Assembly (NCBI GenBank): GCA_003567495.1
Contig: PWZK01000027.1
Location: forward strand, 1-5,255
Length of the DNA stretch: 5,255 nucleotides
Direction: 5' to 3'
Source of the DNA: Candidatus Brocadiaceae bacterium
GTDB lineage: Bacteria; Planctomycetota; Brocadiia; SM23-32
The position numbers were made by a program, and so were the translations under genes. Position 1 is the first letter of the stretch; every line of letters begins with the position of its first letter. Shown in pieces: positions 1 through 4,733 of the stretch. The notes beneath the pieces are model-generated. The model did not search any database, was not told where the DNA came from, and saw nothing but the letters and a program-made list of their open reading frames with translations.

Positions 1-24
1 GAAAGCATCTCCTGCCGAAAACAT
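1..24 (-). CDS. Start of an unidentified gene, cut by the window edge
   Basis: An ATG at position 24 (reading leftwards) opens a frame of eight codons, MFSAGDAF, before the window ends. The ATG lies 6 bp beyond the TGA stop of the Panacea-domain gene, so the two genes are almost certainly co-transcribed and probably translationally coupled. Panacea-domain antitoxins are usually encoded next to their toxin, so by position this is the candidate toxin or partner. The visible residues are far too few to assign a family. The short 'GD' motif near the N-terminus occurs in several small toxin-like families, but that is not evidence of identity. Confidence 0.45.
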
Positions 25-29
25 CTTAA

Positions 30-575
30 TCACCGAAGCAATTGTCTCATAAATTCAACAGATTCTGTGTCTTCACGGATCGAATCTACCTTATCTCCCA
101 ATCCGACGGCATCCAGGATATCTTCATACGGAATAGGACGTGAACAATCGCCTGGACGGTTATTTTTCCATTCCGGGTAATCGTGTGTTTCTTCAACAAT
201 ATCAAATTCGGCCATATGCTCAAAAAGTTCATGAACTTCCTGCAATATTTCGATTTCAAACTTACTCAAGCTCCCCAAACCGGGGGATTTGCGCAACTTG
301 ATCGTGTTTTGAAATTTTTCAAAATACTTATCCCATTTTTCTGATTCAGTATCTTCCCCTTTGATGATGTCGTAAGTGCGACTTAGGACAGGTCCATATT
401 TCATTGCTACAATACGATCGCCGATTATCGGATTGCCACTCTTTTGCAGGCATTTACGGTCTGCGATATATAGCAATTTCACCAAGCGGATCATTTCCAC
501 CTCTTTAGCTGGTGTTTGAGCTCGGAAAAGAACCCCTGCCGCCTGTATCATTTTTTGTAAATTGAAATGGAACAT
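30..575 (-). CDS. Panacea-domain protein (SocA-like, putative antitoxin)
   Basis: This gives a protein of 181 residues. The diagnostic part is residues 29-72: an 'IRLVKLLYIADR' helix, then 'IIGDRIVAMKYGPVLSRTYD'. That is the YGPV-centred core of the Panacea domain (formerly DUF4065, SocA-like). Members of this family include the Caulobacter proteolytic adaptor antitoxin SocA and many antitoxins paired with unrelated toxins; some members are phage-associated. The ATG at 575 is chosen because GGGGG (581-585) sits 5 nt upstream. A GTG at 605 in the same frame would add 10 residues but has a poorly placed ribosome site. The gene lies 66-96 bp downstream of the TIR/NDT-like gene and is followed closely by another start codon at 24, which suggests a toxin-antitoxin pair. 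The antitoxin role is inferred from family and context; the domain call is firm. Confidence 0.85.
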   Translation of the reverse strand: MFHFNLQKMIQAAGVLFRAQTPAKEVEMIRLVKLLYIADRKCLQKSGNPIIGDRIVAMKYGPVLSRTYDIIKGEDTESEKWDKYFEKFQNTIKLRKSPGLGSLSKFEIEILQEVHELFEHMAEFDIVEETHDYPEWKNNRPGDCSRPIPYEDILDAVGLGDKVDSIREDTESVEFMRQLLR

Positions 576-671
576 CTTAACCCCCAATGTGACAGGTAAC
601 AACACTGAATTTTCTTTGTCCCCCGATTCATAATCTATTATCAGGCGAAAAGTGGGATGCGGGCCATTAAA

Positions 672-1313
672 TTAAAATTCGGCAGCAAGCAATTCAACAC
701 TATTCTTAGCTCTATCGTTAAGTTCAGTTTGGTTAAGAAGTTCCTTTGCCTTTTCCCTTAAACGCTTATCACCAGAAATAAGAAAGGCTCTTTTATAATA
801 ATCAAGCGCTAAGATTGGATTCCTGTCAAGTTGATCTGCAACTGTTTCATAATGATCTGCTTGCTCGAAAAGAGTCTTAAAATATGCTGAAAAATTCTCA
901 GAGAACGATTCATTGTACTCAACATATTCAGTACGATTAAAATCACTGGGTACATTAACTTCAGGAGATTTGACAAGTAATGTTTCTTTCCCCAATCCCT
1001 GGGCGACACCTATTTCATAATAAATATTTGCCTGGGTTTTTTCAGGGATTTCTTCATGGCAAATCCCTATTGATAATGGGGAAGATGCAATTAATTGCCA
1101 TATTTTTAAGAGGAAATCCCTTCCCGAAACGCGCGATCCAGCGTCAATAACTTTGTAGTTATACTTTTCACATAGCTCCGTTATCTCTGTCCGGATATTA
1201 TCAACTTCTTCCGGCACGTGGCTCCCCAACCGGGTCATCAAAAAGCAATGCCTTGGATTGCTTTTCACGGAATGGGTTAAAGCATCTCCATCCAGCGGGC
1301 TATAGATAATCAC
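672..1313 (-). CDS. TIR / nucleoside 2-deoxyribosyltransferase-like domain protein
   Basis: This 213-residue protein has an N-terminal Rossmann-like domain (about residues 20-150) and a helical tail. Visible landmarks are a first strand 'CFLMTRLG' (23-30), 'VIDAG' (55-59), 'SGRDFLLKIW' (63-72), a strand 'LSIGI' (80-84), and 'ANIYYEIGVAQGLGKETLLV' (95-114). The pattern N-(I/V)-x-(Y/F)-E-x-G-x-A-x-x-x-G-(K/R) is shared by nucleoside 2-deoxyribosyltransferases and bacterial TIR-like nucleotide-binding domains, where the glutamate (here Glu100) is typically catalytic. Residues about 153-195 look like a TPR-like helical hairpin. The start is GTG at 1313, overlapping the stop of the upstream small gene as GTGA, so translation is probably coupled. 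Cleavage of NAD or a nucleotide in a defence response is a reasonable inference but unproven. The fold is moderately certain, the substrate unknown. Confidence 0.7.
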   Translation of the reverse strand: MIIYSPLDGDALTHSVKSNPRHCFLMTRLGSHVPEEVDNIRTEITELCEKYNYKVIDAGSRVSGRDFLLKIWQLIASSPLSIGICHEEIPEKTQANIYYEIGVAQGLGKETLLVKSPEVNVPSDFNRTEYVEYNESFSENFSAYFKTLFEQADHYETVADQLDRNPILALDYYKRAFLISGDKRLREKAKELLNQTELNDRAKNSVELLAAEF

Positions 1314-1483
1314 TTGCGTTTCCTCGCAACTGGCACATTTTTATATGGCCCGGCAGATTTTTTATGCGAAACAATTTTCCCCTCCGTTCGGTCAATCTTT
1401 ACATAGTGGTTCGTGCGAGGATTTTTAACCTGCACTATATCATTATGTTGAGTTGTACTCCGAGCTGTCTTAGTTTTTCCCAT
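1310..1483 (-). CDS. Small basic protein coupled to the TIR/NDT-like gene
   Basis: This 57-residue ORF was found by reading the minus strand from ATG 1483. It is supported by a strong ribosome site AAGGAGG (1492-1498), 8 nt upstream, and by a 4-bp stop/start overlap (GTGA, 1310-1313) with the TIR/NDT-like gene. The product is very basic, with about 15 Lys and Arg residues. It has a polar N-terminus (MGKTKTARSTTQ), a likely short beta segment (DIVQVKNP, HYVKIDRTEGKIVSHKK) and the tail 'GPYKNVPVARKRK'. No signal peptide or membrane segment is visible. I do not recognise a named family. The basic composition fits a nucleic-acid-binding or ribosome-associated protein. Its first place in the operon, just after a palindromic promoter, fits an autoregulator or antitoxin-like partner. 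Coding status is well supported by the translation signals; function is inference only. Confidence 0.75.
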   Translation of the reverse strand: MGKTKTARSTTQHNDIVQVKNPRTNHYVKIDRTEGKIVSHKKSAGPYKNVPVARKRK

Positions 1484-1491
1484 TTTTCCTG

Positions 1492-1498
1492 CCTCCTT
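1492..1498 (-). promoter_or_regulatory. Ribosome binding site AAGGAGG of the small basic gene
   Basis: On the minus strand AAGGAGG lies 8 nt before ATG 1483. It is the strongest evidence that the 57-codon frame is translated and fixes its start. Confidence 0.8.
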
Positions 1499-1538
1499 CT
1501 TTCTAAAACGAAAATTAGCTTATAAGACGATTATCTTC

Positions 1539-1567
1539 ATTGTAACTCCTTTTGAAACGAGTTGCAA
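1539..1567 (-). promoter_or_regulatory. Sigma70-type promoter of the small-basic/TIR-like operon
   Basis: On the minus strand TTGCAA (1562-1567, 4 of 6 matches to the -35 consensus) is followed after exactly 17 nt by TACAAT (1539-1544, 5 of 6 matches to the -10 consensus). Transcription should start near 1532, leaving a leader of roughly 50 nt before the ATG at 1483. Both boxes lie in the arms of an inverted repeat, so the site is likely repressed by a dimeric protein. Confidence 0.65.
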
Positions 1568-1568
1568 T
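1539..1568. repeat. 10-bp inverted repeat overlapping the promoter (candidate operator)
   Basis: The plus-strand arms are attgtaactc (1539-1548) and gagttgcaat (1559-1568), separated by 10 bp. They are complementary at 9 of 10 positions. The arms contain the -10 and -35 boxes respectively, so the centre-to-centre spacing of about 20 bp (two helical turns) would place two protein subunits on the same face of the DNA. This is typical operator geometry. The regulator is not identified; the operon's own first product is a candidate. Confidence 0.55.
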
Positions 1569-1569
1569 C

Positions 1570-1683
1570 TCAAAACCCGGACTTTCGTGAAAATTTCAAG
1601 CTGCCAATCGACAGAATCTTCTGAGTTAACATCCGCAAATTTGAAGGAACGCCAGATTTTTCTACGGCCTCGTCAATCGCACG
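1570..1683 (-). other. Intergenic stretch with a possible coding remnant
   Basis: This is the space between the methyltransferase stop and the palindromic promoter. Directly after the TAG stop and in the same frame, the minus strand stays open for 37 codons and then ends at TGA (1570-1572). Its translation includes 'AIDEAVEKSGVPSNLRML', which looks protein-like. No start codon with a ribosome site introduces it. It may be a remnant of a replaced gene or a chance opening, since a run this long is not rare. I see no clear hairpin terminator here. Confidence 0.25.
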
Positions 1684-2430
1684 CTAAAGTCTTCCAATGA
1701 GCATCACGTACGGCCTATCCTCTGACTCCAAAGAGAAGGTGCGCTCCTCGGTAGAAAATCCCGCCTCCGACATCAGACAGGCCCATGTCCTTTTGGAGAA
1801 AAGTCCGGTAATCATCCGGTCGTGTTCCAATCTCAATGATCCTTTCTCGTGGATCAAATAGGTGAATACCGTCTCTATAACTGTATCGTTTGGATCGGGG
1901 TCATGAGCATATTCAAAGTAGGTCAACTTCATGCTCTCATCGATTTGAGTGCGACACTCAACGGTTGGGCTTGAAAATGTCTCTCGAAAGTAATCCGGCG
2001 CAACAATCAATACTCCCGGTGTATCGATATGCACTGCGGCCGTTGTGAAAGTGTCTAAGATATCTTTCTCCGAAAGCATATGGCTTATGGCGTCGTGAAT
2101 AAGCACGGCTTTAAATTTTCGGCCGAGCCGGACGTTTCGCATGTCCCCGAGGTGATGGGTTACGGAAGGATTGAGCCGCCGGGAAAGCCCGAGCATCTTC
2201 CCCGATATATCCACGGCCGCAGCGTCGTAGTGTGCGGTCAGATGCGAAAGGTTGTGTCCGCCGCCGACGCCGAGCTCCAGGATCTCATGCCGGCCCGCCC
2301 CGAGATACTCCCGAAGCACCTTCTGCCACAAGCCCGCTTCTTCGCCATATTCCTCCGGCGGGCTTATCACTGGCCATAGATACGACAGATCATTATAAAG
2401 CCGGTTGAGCGGTATATCTTCCGTTTTCAT
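1684..2430 (-). CDS. Class I SAM-dependent methyltransferase (second of the pair)
   Basis: This 248-residue protein has the standard class I methyltransferase core. Motif I is 'LELGVGGGHN' (51-60), the glycine-rich SAM-binding loop. An acidic strand end at Asp74 (AAVDIS) would bind the ribose hydroxyls. Motif II is around 'GDMRNVRL' (95-102), followed by 'FKAVLIHDAISHM' (106-118). The first 45 residues (LYNDLSYLWP...) are an N-terminal helical cap with no membrane segment, so the enzyme is cytoplasmic. ATG 2430 is chosen; the ribosome site is weak (GAGAAAA), and the stop of the preceding methyltransferase is only 8 bp upstream, so translational coupling is likely. The substrate cannot be read from the sequence. 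It most resembles small-molecule methyltransferases rather than DNA or rRNA enzymes: there is no NPPY or DPPY motif. Confidence 0.85.
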   Translation of the reverse strand: MKTEDIPLNRLYNDLSYLWPVISPPEEYGEEAGLWQKVLREYLGAGRHEILELGVGGGHNLSHLTAHYDAAAVDISGKMLGLSRRLNPSVTHHLGDMRNVRLGRKFKAVLIHDAISHMLSEKDILDTFTTAAVHIDTPGVLIVAPDYFRETFSSPTVECRTQIDESMKLTYFEYAHDPDPNDTVIETVFTYLIHEKGSLRLEHDRMITGLFSKRTWACLMSEAGFSTEERTFSLESEDRPYVMLIGRL

Positions 2431-2438
2431 GTTTTTTC

Positions 2439-3203
2439 TCAGGTCGATTTGCGAACAGCAAAAAACTCGTAAGCGTAGCAGTGCGAATACCGGCGGTGCA
2501 GCTCGGGCTCCCGGCCGAGTTGATCAAGTATGGCCATGACCTCGGCGTCGTCCGCGTAAGAGCTGCGCAGATCTTCAATGCGGCGCTCCATCGGCGTGTA
2601 GAAATCGGCCCACCAGGCTTCGTCGGGCAGTGTGAAGCGGCCCAGCAGCTCGAAACCGGCGCTCGCTATGAGTGCCTCGGCATCCTTTGCCCGGCCCATG
2701 GCCGGGTAGTCCAGATCAAAACTATCCTTGATTTCGGATGGCGGGTTCTCCACCCGCCAGACCGCATCGGTGAAGGCGAGACGGCCGCCGGTCCGCAGCA
2801 GCCCGTAGCAGATTTGTAGCGCATTCTCGATCCCGATGCTGTAGAGCGCTCCCTCGGACCATATGAGATCAAAGCTTTCAGGCGGCAGGCCCGGACGGGC
2901 CATATCGGCGGTCCTGGCTTGCACCCGTCGTGAGAGTCCACGCCTGTCCAGCACCACTTTGAGCCGTTTGATGAACGGCCCATGACTGTCGACCGCAACG
3001 ATGGAGCCGGTCGTGAGTTCGGTGAGATGGAATGTCTGGCCCCCGCTGCCGCAGCCCAGGTCGAGAATCGCCGGAGGCGAGGGAAGCTCTCCACACAGTC
3101 TGAGGGCTTCAGCGGTACAGGCCCGGCTGCCCGGACCCTGTCGGGGAAGCTCCTCATAGAGCTCGAAGAAGATCTGCCAAAAACGTTGAGCTGTCTGTTC
3201 CAT
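2439..3203 (-). CDS. Class I SAM-dependent methyltransferase (first of the pair)
   Basis: This 254-residue protein has motif I 'LDLGCGSGGQT' (47-57), an acidic ribose-binding residue Asp72 in 'IVAVDSHG', motif II 'RTADM' (97-101), the strand 'FDLIWSEGALYSIG' (111-124) and 'LLRTGGRLAFTDAVW' (135-149). The last segment is typical of UbiE/small-molecule methyltransferases. A C-terminal region (about 150-250) with 'DEAWWADFYTPM' probably forms the substrate lid. ATG 3203 is preceded by a modest AAGAGA site. It is cytoplasmic and of unknown substrate. It is followed after 8 bp by a second, unrelated-looking methyltransferase, suggesting sequential methylations or a shared pathway. GC content and codon use are visibly richer than in the genes to the left. 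No strong promoter is evident in the 86 bp upstream. Confidence 0.87.
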   Translation of the reverse strand: MEQTAQRFWQIFFELYEELPRQGPGSRACTAEALRLCGELPSPPAILDLGCGSGGQTFHLTELTTGSIVAVDSHGPFIKRLKVVLDRRGLSRRVQARTADMARPGLPPESFDLIWSEGALYSIGIENALQICYGLLRTGGRLAFTDAVWRVENPPSEIKDSFDLDYPAMGRAKDAEALIASAGFELLGRFTLPDEAWWADFYTPMERRIEDLRSSYADDAEVMAILDQLGREPELHRRYSHCYAYEFFAVRKST

Positions 3204-3289
3204 TGCGTTGTTCTCTTGCGGCGCCTATAAAACAACCAGTTTGTCTTTTTTAACGTTTGGGATACAGAAAACCGCATCAAAAGCCTCGC

Positions 3290-3694
3290 TCACATTCGTC
3301 TTATCGGACGCGCTTTGAGATCGTATTCGTTTGTGCCTTTCAAATCCTCTGCAAACATAGGATGAGCTATTCTGACTTTTTTGAGCCGGCCGAAAGGGCG
3401 GAGGACGCCCATACATGCCAGTGCGGCCAGCGCCGGGATAGCGCTCCCTAAAAAACCCAGAAAACCCAAAAAACCGAGAAAACCAAGATATCCCTGTTTT
3501 TCGGGATCAACCGGGACCTTAACCTTAGATTTTTCGAACGGTATCAGAACCAGCAGCGAGGCCAGTGACGGCAGGGCGAAATATGCAAGCCTGCCCAGGT
3601 GGCTGTAGTTTTCAGACCCCAGGAATCCAAGAAAACCGAGAAAACCAAGAAACCCTAATGCAGCGAGAAAACGACGGTTGTATTCCTTTTCCAT
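3290..3694 (-). CDS. Small membrane protein with two LGFLG-repeat arrays
   Basis: This 134-residue protein starts at ATG 3694, chosen because GGAGGTGAT (3698-3706), a nearly perfect anti-16S match, lies just upstream. After a short basic N-terminus (MEKEYNRRFLAA) comes array A, (LGF)4LG, at residues 13-26. Then follow a hydrophobic stretch 'LAYFALPSLASLLVLIPF' and a charged linker 'EKSKVKVPVDPEK'. Array B, again (LGF)4LG, lies at about 70-83, followed by 'SAIPALAALACMGVLRPF' and a basic soluble tail. The two halves have the same plan (array, hydrophobic hairpin, basic end), so the protein looks internally duplicated, with probably four membrane segments. The LGFLG run recalls small uncharacterised Clostridia/Bacilli membrane proteins (possibly the DUF3796 type; I am unsure). 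Function is unknown. It lies downstream of the PH-domain gene, probably in one transcript. Confidence 0.75.
   Translation of the reverse strand: MEKEYNRRFLAALGFLGFLGFLGFLGSENYSHLGRLAYFALPSLASLLVLIPFEKSKVKVPVDPEKQGYLGFLGFLGFLGFLGSAIPALAALACMGVLRPFGRLKKVRIAHPMFAEDLKGTNEYDLKARPIRRM
3446..3487 (-). repeat. 9-bp-period repeat, array B (LGF x4 + LG)
   Basis: Fourteen codons encode LGFLGFLGFLGFLG. The five leucines use five different codons (CTT, CTC, TTG, CTG, TTA), so the array is conserved as protein rather than as a young DNA expansion. It shares a 19-bp identical block with array A. Confidence 0.85.
3617..3658 (-). repeat. 9-bp-period repeat, array A (LGF x4 + LG)
   Basis: Fourteen codons encode the same LGFLGFLGFLGFLG peptide as array B, with leucine codons TTA, CTT, CTC, CTT and CTG. 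The match between the two arrays is exact in protein but only partial in DNA. Confidence 0.85.
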
Positions 3695-3697
3695 CTT

Positions 3698-3706
3698 ATC
3701 ACCTCC
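3698..3706 (-). promoter_or_regulatory. Near-perfect ribosome binding site GGAGGTGAT
   Basis: On the minus strand GGAGGTGAT is followed by AAG and then ATG 3694. It lies inside the longer open frame that begins upstream, and it decides that the LGFLG protein is translated from its own start and not only as a fusion with the flavin reductase piece. Confidence 0.85.
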
Positions 3707-3748
3707 GAATCGGAAAAAGTCAGTGCTAACCCCGGCCATCGGGAAGCC

Positions 3749-3859
3749 TTCTTCGGTTCGCGCACCAGCCTCTGCCGCTACTTCGAGCAATGGTTCGACG
3801 ATCAGGAGGGTGTTGCTTCGGCGACCGCGCGGGCTCCCATGGAAAACGGTGACTTCCAT
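3749..3859 (-). pseudogene. Truncated N-terminus of a flavodoxin-fold FMN reductase
   Basis: From ATG 3859, with a GAGAGGGG ribosome-like site about 8 nt upstream, the frame reads 'MEVTVFHGSPRGRRSNT' followed by a long helix ending near 'EAGARTEE'. This is the first beta-strand, the FMN phosphate-binding loop (GSPRxxxxNT) and the first helix of NADPH-dependent FMN reductases or iron-sulfur flavoproteins, which are normally about 180-220 residues. After about 37 residues the similarity stops. The frame then runs, without a stop codon, through the ribosome site of the LGFLG gene into that gene, so in principle a 197-residue fusion from ATG 3883 could be made. I read it as a remnant of a deleted reductase. 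A functional leader or fusion is possible but less likely, since it lacks most of the flavin site. Confidence 0.6.
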
Positions 3860-3895
3860 TCGGTTTACCCCTCTCAGGTTCATGTTGATCGACTC

Positions 3896-4351
3896 TCAGC
3901 CGTCCTCAAACGTATCTTCCAGGGCTCTCCCGACAGCGGCTTCCAGCGCTTCGGGCCGGTCTGTGCCGATTCTGTATGTCCTGTCCGATTTCATCTTCAA
4001 TTCTACAGCATCGAAGCCGGACACGTTGTAAAGCCAGAACCTCTTTCCAATCCACCGTATCCCCCATCCCCAATACCAGGGATTCTTCACGATCCTGACG
4101 GATTCAACATCATCCAGACTCAATTGCTTCTTGATGATCCCGATACCAAATCGGATAGTCAGAGCGTTGTCATCAATCGTCACCTGGAGCCGGTAGAAAA
4201 GAATCAATGCCGCAGCAAGCAGAAGCAACCCCGCCAAGGAACCGGTTCGGAACCCGCCGGTCAGGAGATCGAAGGCCGCCAGAGCTATCCCGGTCGTCAG
4301 TACGGCTATGATAAACCAGCCTTTCTGTGAATGATGATAATTGTCAGTCAT
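3896..4351 (-). CDS. Membrane protein with a bacterial PH-like domain
   Basis: This 151-residue protein has two hydrophobic helices (about 11-31 and 37-53). They are followed by a cytoplasmic beta-rich domain starting 'LQVTIDDNALTIRFGIG' (55-71), then 'KKQLSLDDVESVRI' (74-87) and ending in a helix 'RPEALEAAVGRALED' (132-146). The strand-strand-helix order and the signature 'LYNVSGFDAVEL' (107-118) with 'YRIGTD' fit the bacterial PH-like (bPH/DUF304-type) membrane proteins. Residues 91-108 are strikingly aromatic (PWYWGWGIRWIGKRFWLY), probably lying at the membrane interface. ATG 4351 has AAGGAA (4357-4362) just upstream. The gene has its own promoter-like region in front and is followed after 12-36 bp by the reductase remnant and the LGFLG membrane protein. 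A role in envelope or lipid interaction is inference only. Confidence 0.75.
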   Translation of the reverse strand: MTDNYHHSQKGWFIIAVLTTGIALAAFDLLTGGFRTGSLAGLLLLAAALILFYRLQVTIDDNALTIRFGIGIIKKQLSLDDVESVRIVKNPWYWGWGIRWIGKRFWLYNVSGFDAVELKMKSDRTYRIGTDRPEALEAAVGRALEDTFEDG

Positions 4352-4363
4352 TATTATTCCTTG

Positions 4364-4375
4364 GTTCAGCTGAAC
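4364..4375. repeat. Perfect 12-bp palindrome upstream of the PH-domain gene
   Basis: gttcagctgaac reads identically on both strands. It lies between the TATAAT box (4387-4392) and the ribosome site (4357-4362) of the PH-domain gene, so it sits in the leader or at the transcription start and could be an operator. The binding protein is unknown. Confidence 0.5.
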
Positions 4376-4386
4376 GGATGAAAGGT

Positions 4387-4392
4387 ATTATA
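4387..4392 (-). promoter_or_regulatory. Consensus -10 box TATAAT before the PH-domain gene
   Basis: A perfect TATAAT on the minus strand lies 9 bp beyond the stop of the Cdd1-like gene and 35 bp before ATG 4351. No convincing -35 box is visible at 16-18 bp, as the region there is purine-rich. A -35-independent or activator-dependent promoter, or chance, must be considered. Confidence 0.45.
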
Positions 4393-4400
4393 ACCGTATT

Positions 4401-4697
4401 TCATTCCTCTTCTTTATCTCCCTGCTGAGCGATGTGTTTTTTCCGCTCTACGGTAAACGACCACCATGGACGAGGTTCGCCACCCTCCATAAAATGGACG
4501 GCCGACATAAACACATCGATCATGCAGGGATCATGCTTTTTGCCGGTCGCTGCGCATAAATCCTCATACATCCTGAAAGGTTCCATCAGCTTTTCGGGAT
4601 GGTCGATGCCGATCAAATGAAGATCTGCTGCTATGGCTTTCCCAATATTGGGTAGCTCATCCAGACGTGACACTCTGTTTCTGTCCGGCTTCTTCAT
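4401..4697 (-). CDS. Cdd1-like helix-hairpin-helix protein ('pathogenicity locus' family)
   Basis: This 98-residue protein carries a helix-hairpin-helix motif 'LDELPNIGKAIAADLHLIGI' (12-31), a DNA-backbone-binding or protein-contact element. The family-typical core 'LCAATGKKHDPCMIDVFMSAVHFMEG' follows (47-72, key residues TG, HDPC, DVF and FMEG), then 'PWWSFTVERK' (77-86). This order and length match the small Cdd1/'pathogenicity locus' family, sometimes labelled mitomycin-resistance-like, whose biochemical role is not established. The tail is short and acidic (GDKEEE). ATG 4697 has no strong ribosome site, but any later start would cut into the HhH motif. It lies 36 bp downstream of the Fic/Doc gene and may be co-transcribed with it. 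Confidence 0.85.
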   Translation of the reverse strand: MKKPDRNRVSRLDELPNIGKAIAADLHLIGIDHPEKLMEPFRMYEDLCAATGKKHDPCMIDVFMSAVHFMEGGEPRPWWSFTVERKKHIAQQGDKEEE

Positions 4698-4733
4698 GTC
4701 ATTCGTTACTTCGGCTTTAATTATCTTTGCCGT

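Noticed and set aside
576..671. Possible separate promoter or attC-like recombination site between the TIR-like and Panacea genes.
   Set aside because: No convincing -35/-10 pair, no hairpin terminator and no GTTRRRY/RYYYAAC pairing could be found. The genes may simply share a transcript.
809..1009. A 66-codon minus-strand frame inside the TIR/NDT-like gene.
   Set aside because: It overlaps the strongly patterned nucleotide-binding region in another frame and has no ribosome site or domain.
1520..1540. ATG with an AAAGGAG site opening a six-codon frame (MKIIVL) as a leader peptide.
   Set aside because: Its ATG overlaps the -10 box TACAAT, so the predicted transcript would begin downstream of it. 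The motif is better explained as promoter and operator sequence.
2080..3230. Plus-strand and alternative minus-strand open frames across the methyltransferase genes.
   Set aside because: They lie wholly inside genes with clear SAM-binding motifs. High GC makes antisense frames open by chance, and they lack recognisable domains or ribosome sites.
3446..3658. Two similar A/C-rich repeat blocks that could suggest a CRISPR-like or microsatellite array.
   Set aside because: They are 9-bp codon-phase repeats encoding LGF in a well-supported gene, with synonymous variation and no spacer pattern.
3839..4330. A 163-codon plus-strand frame opposite the PH-domain gene.
   Set aside because: Its translation is low in recognisable structure and proline/glutamine-rich, while the minus-strand product has membrane helices and a PH-like signature.
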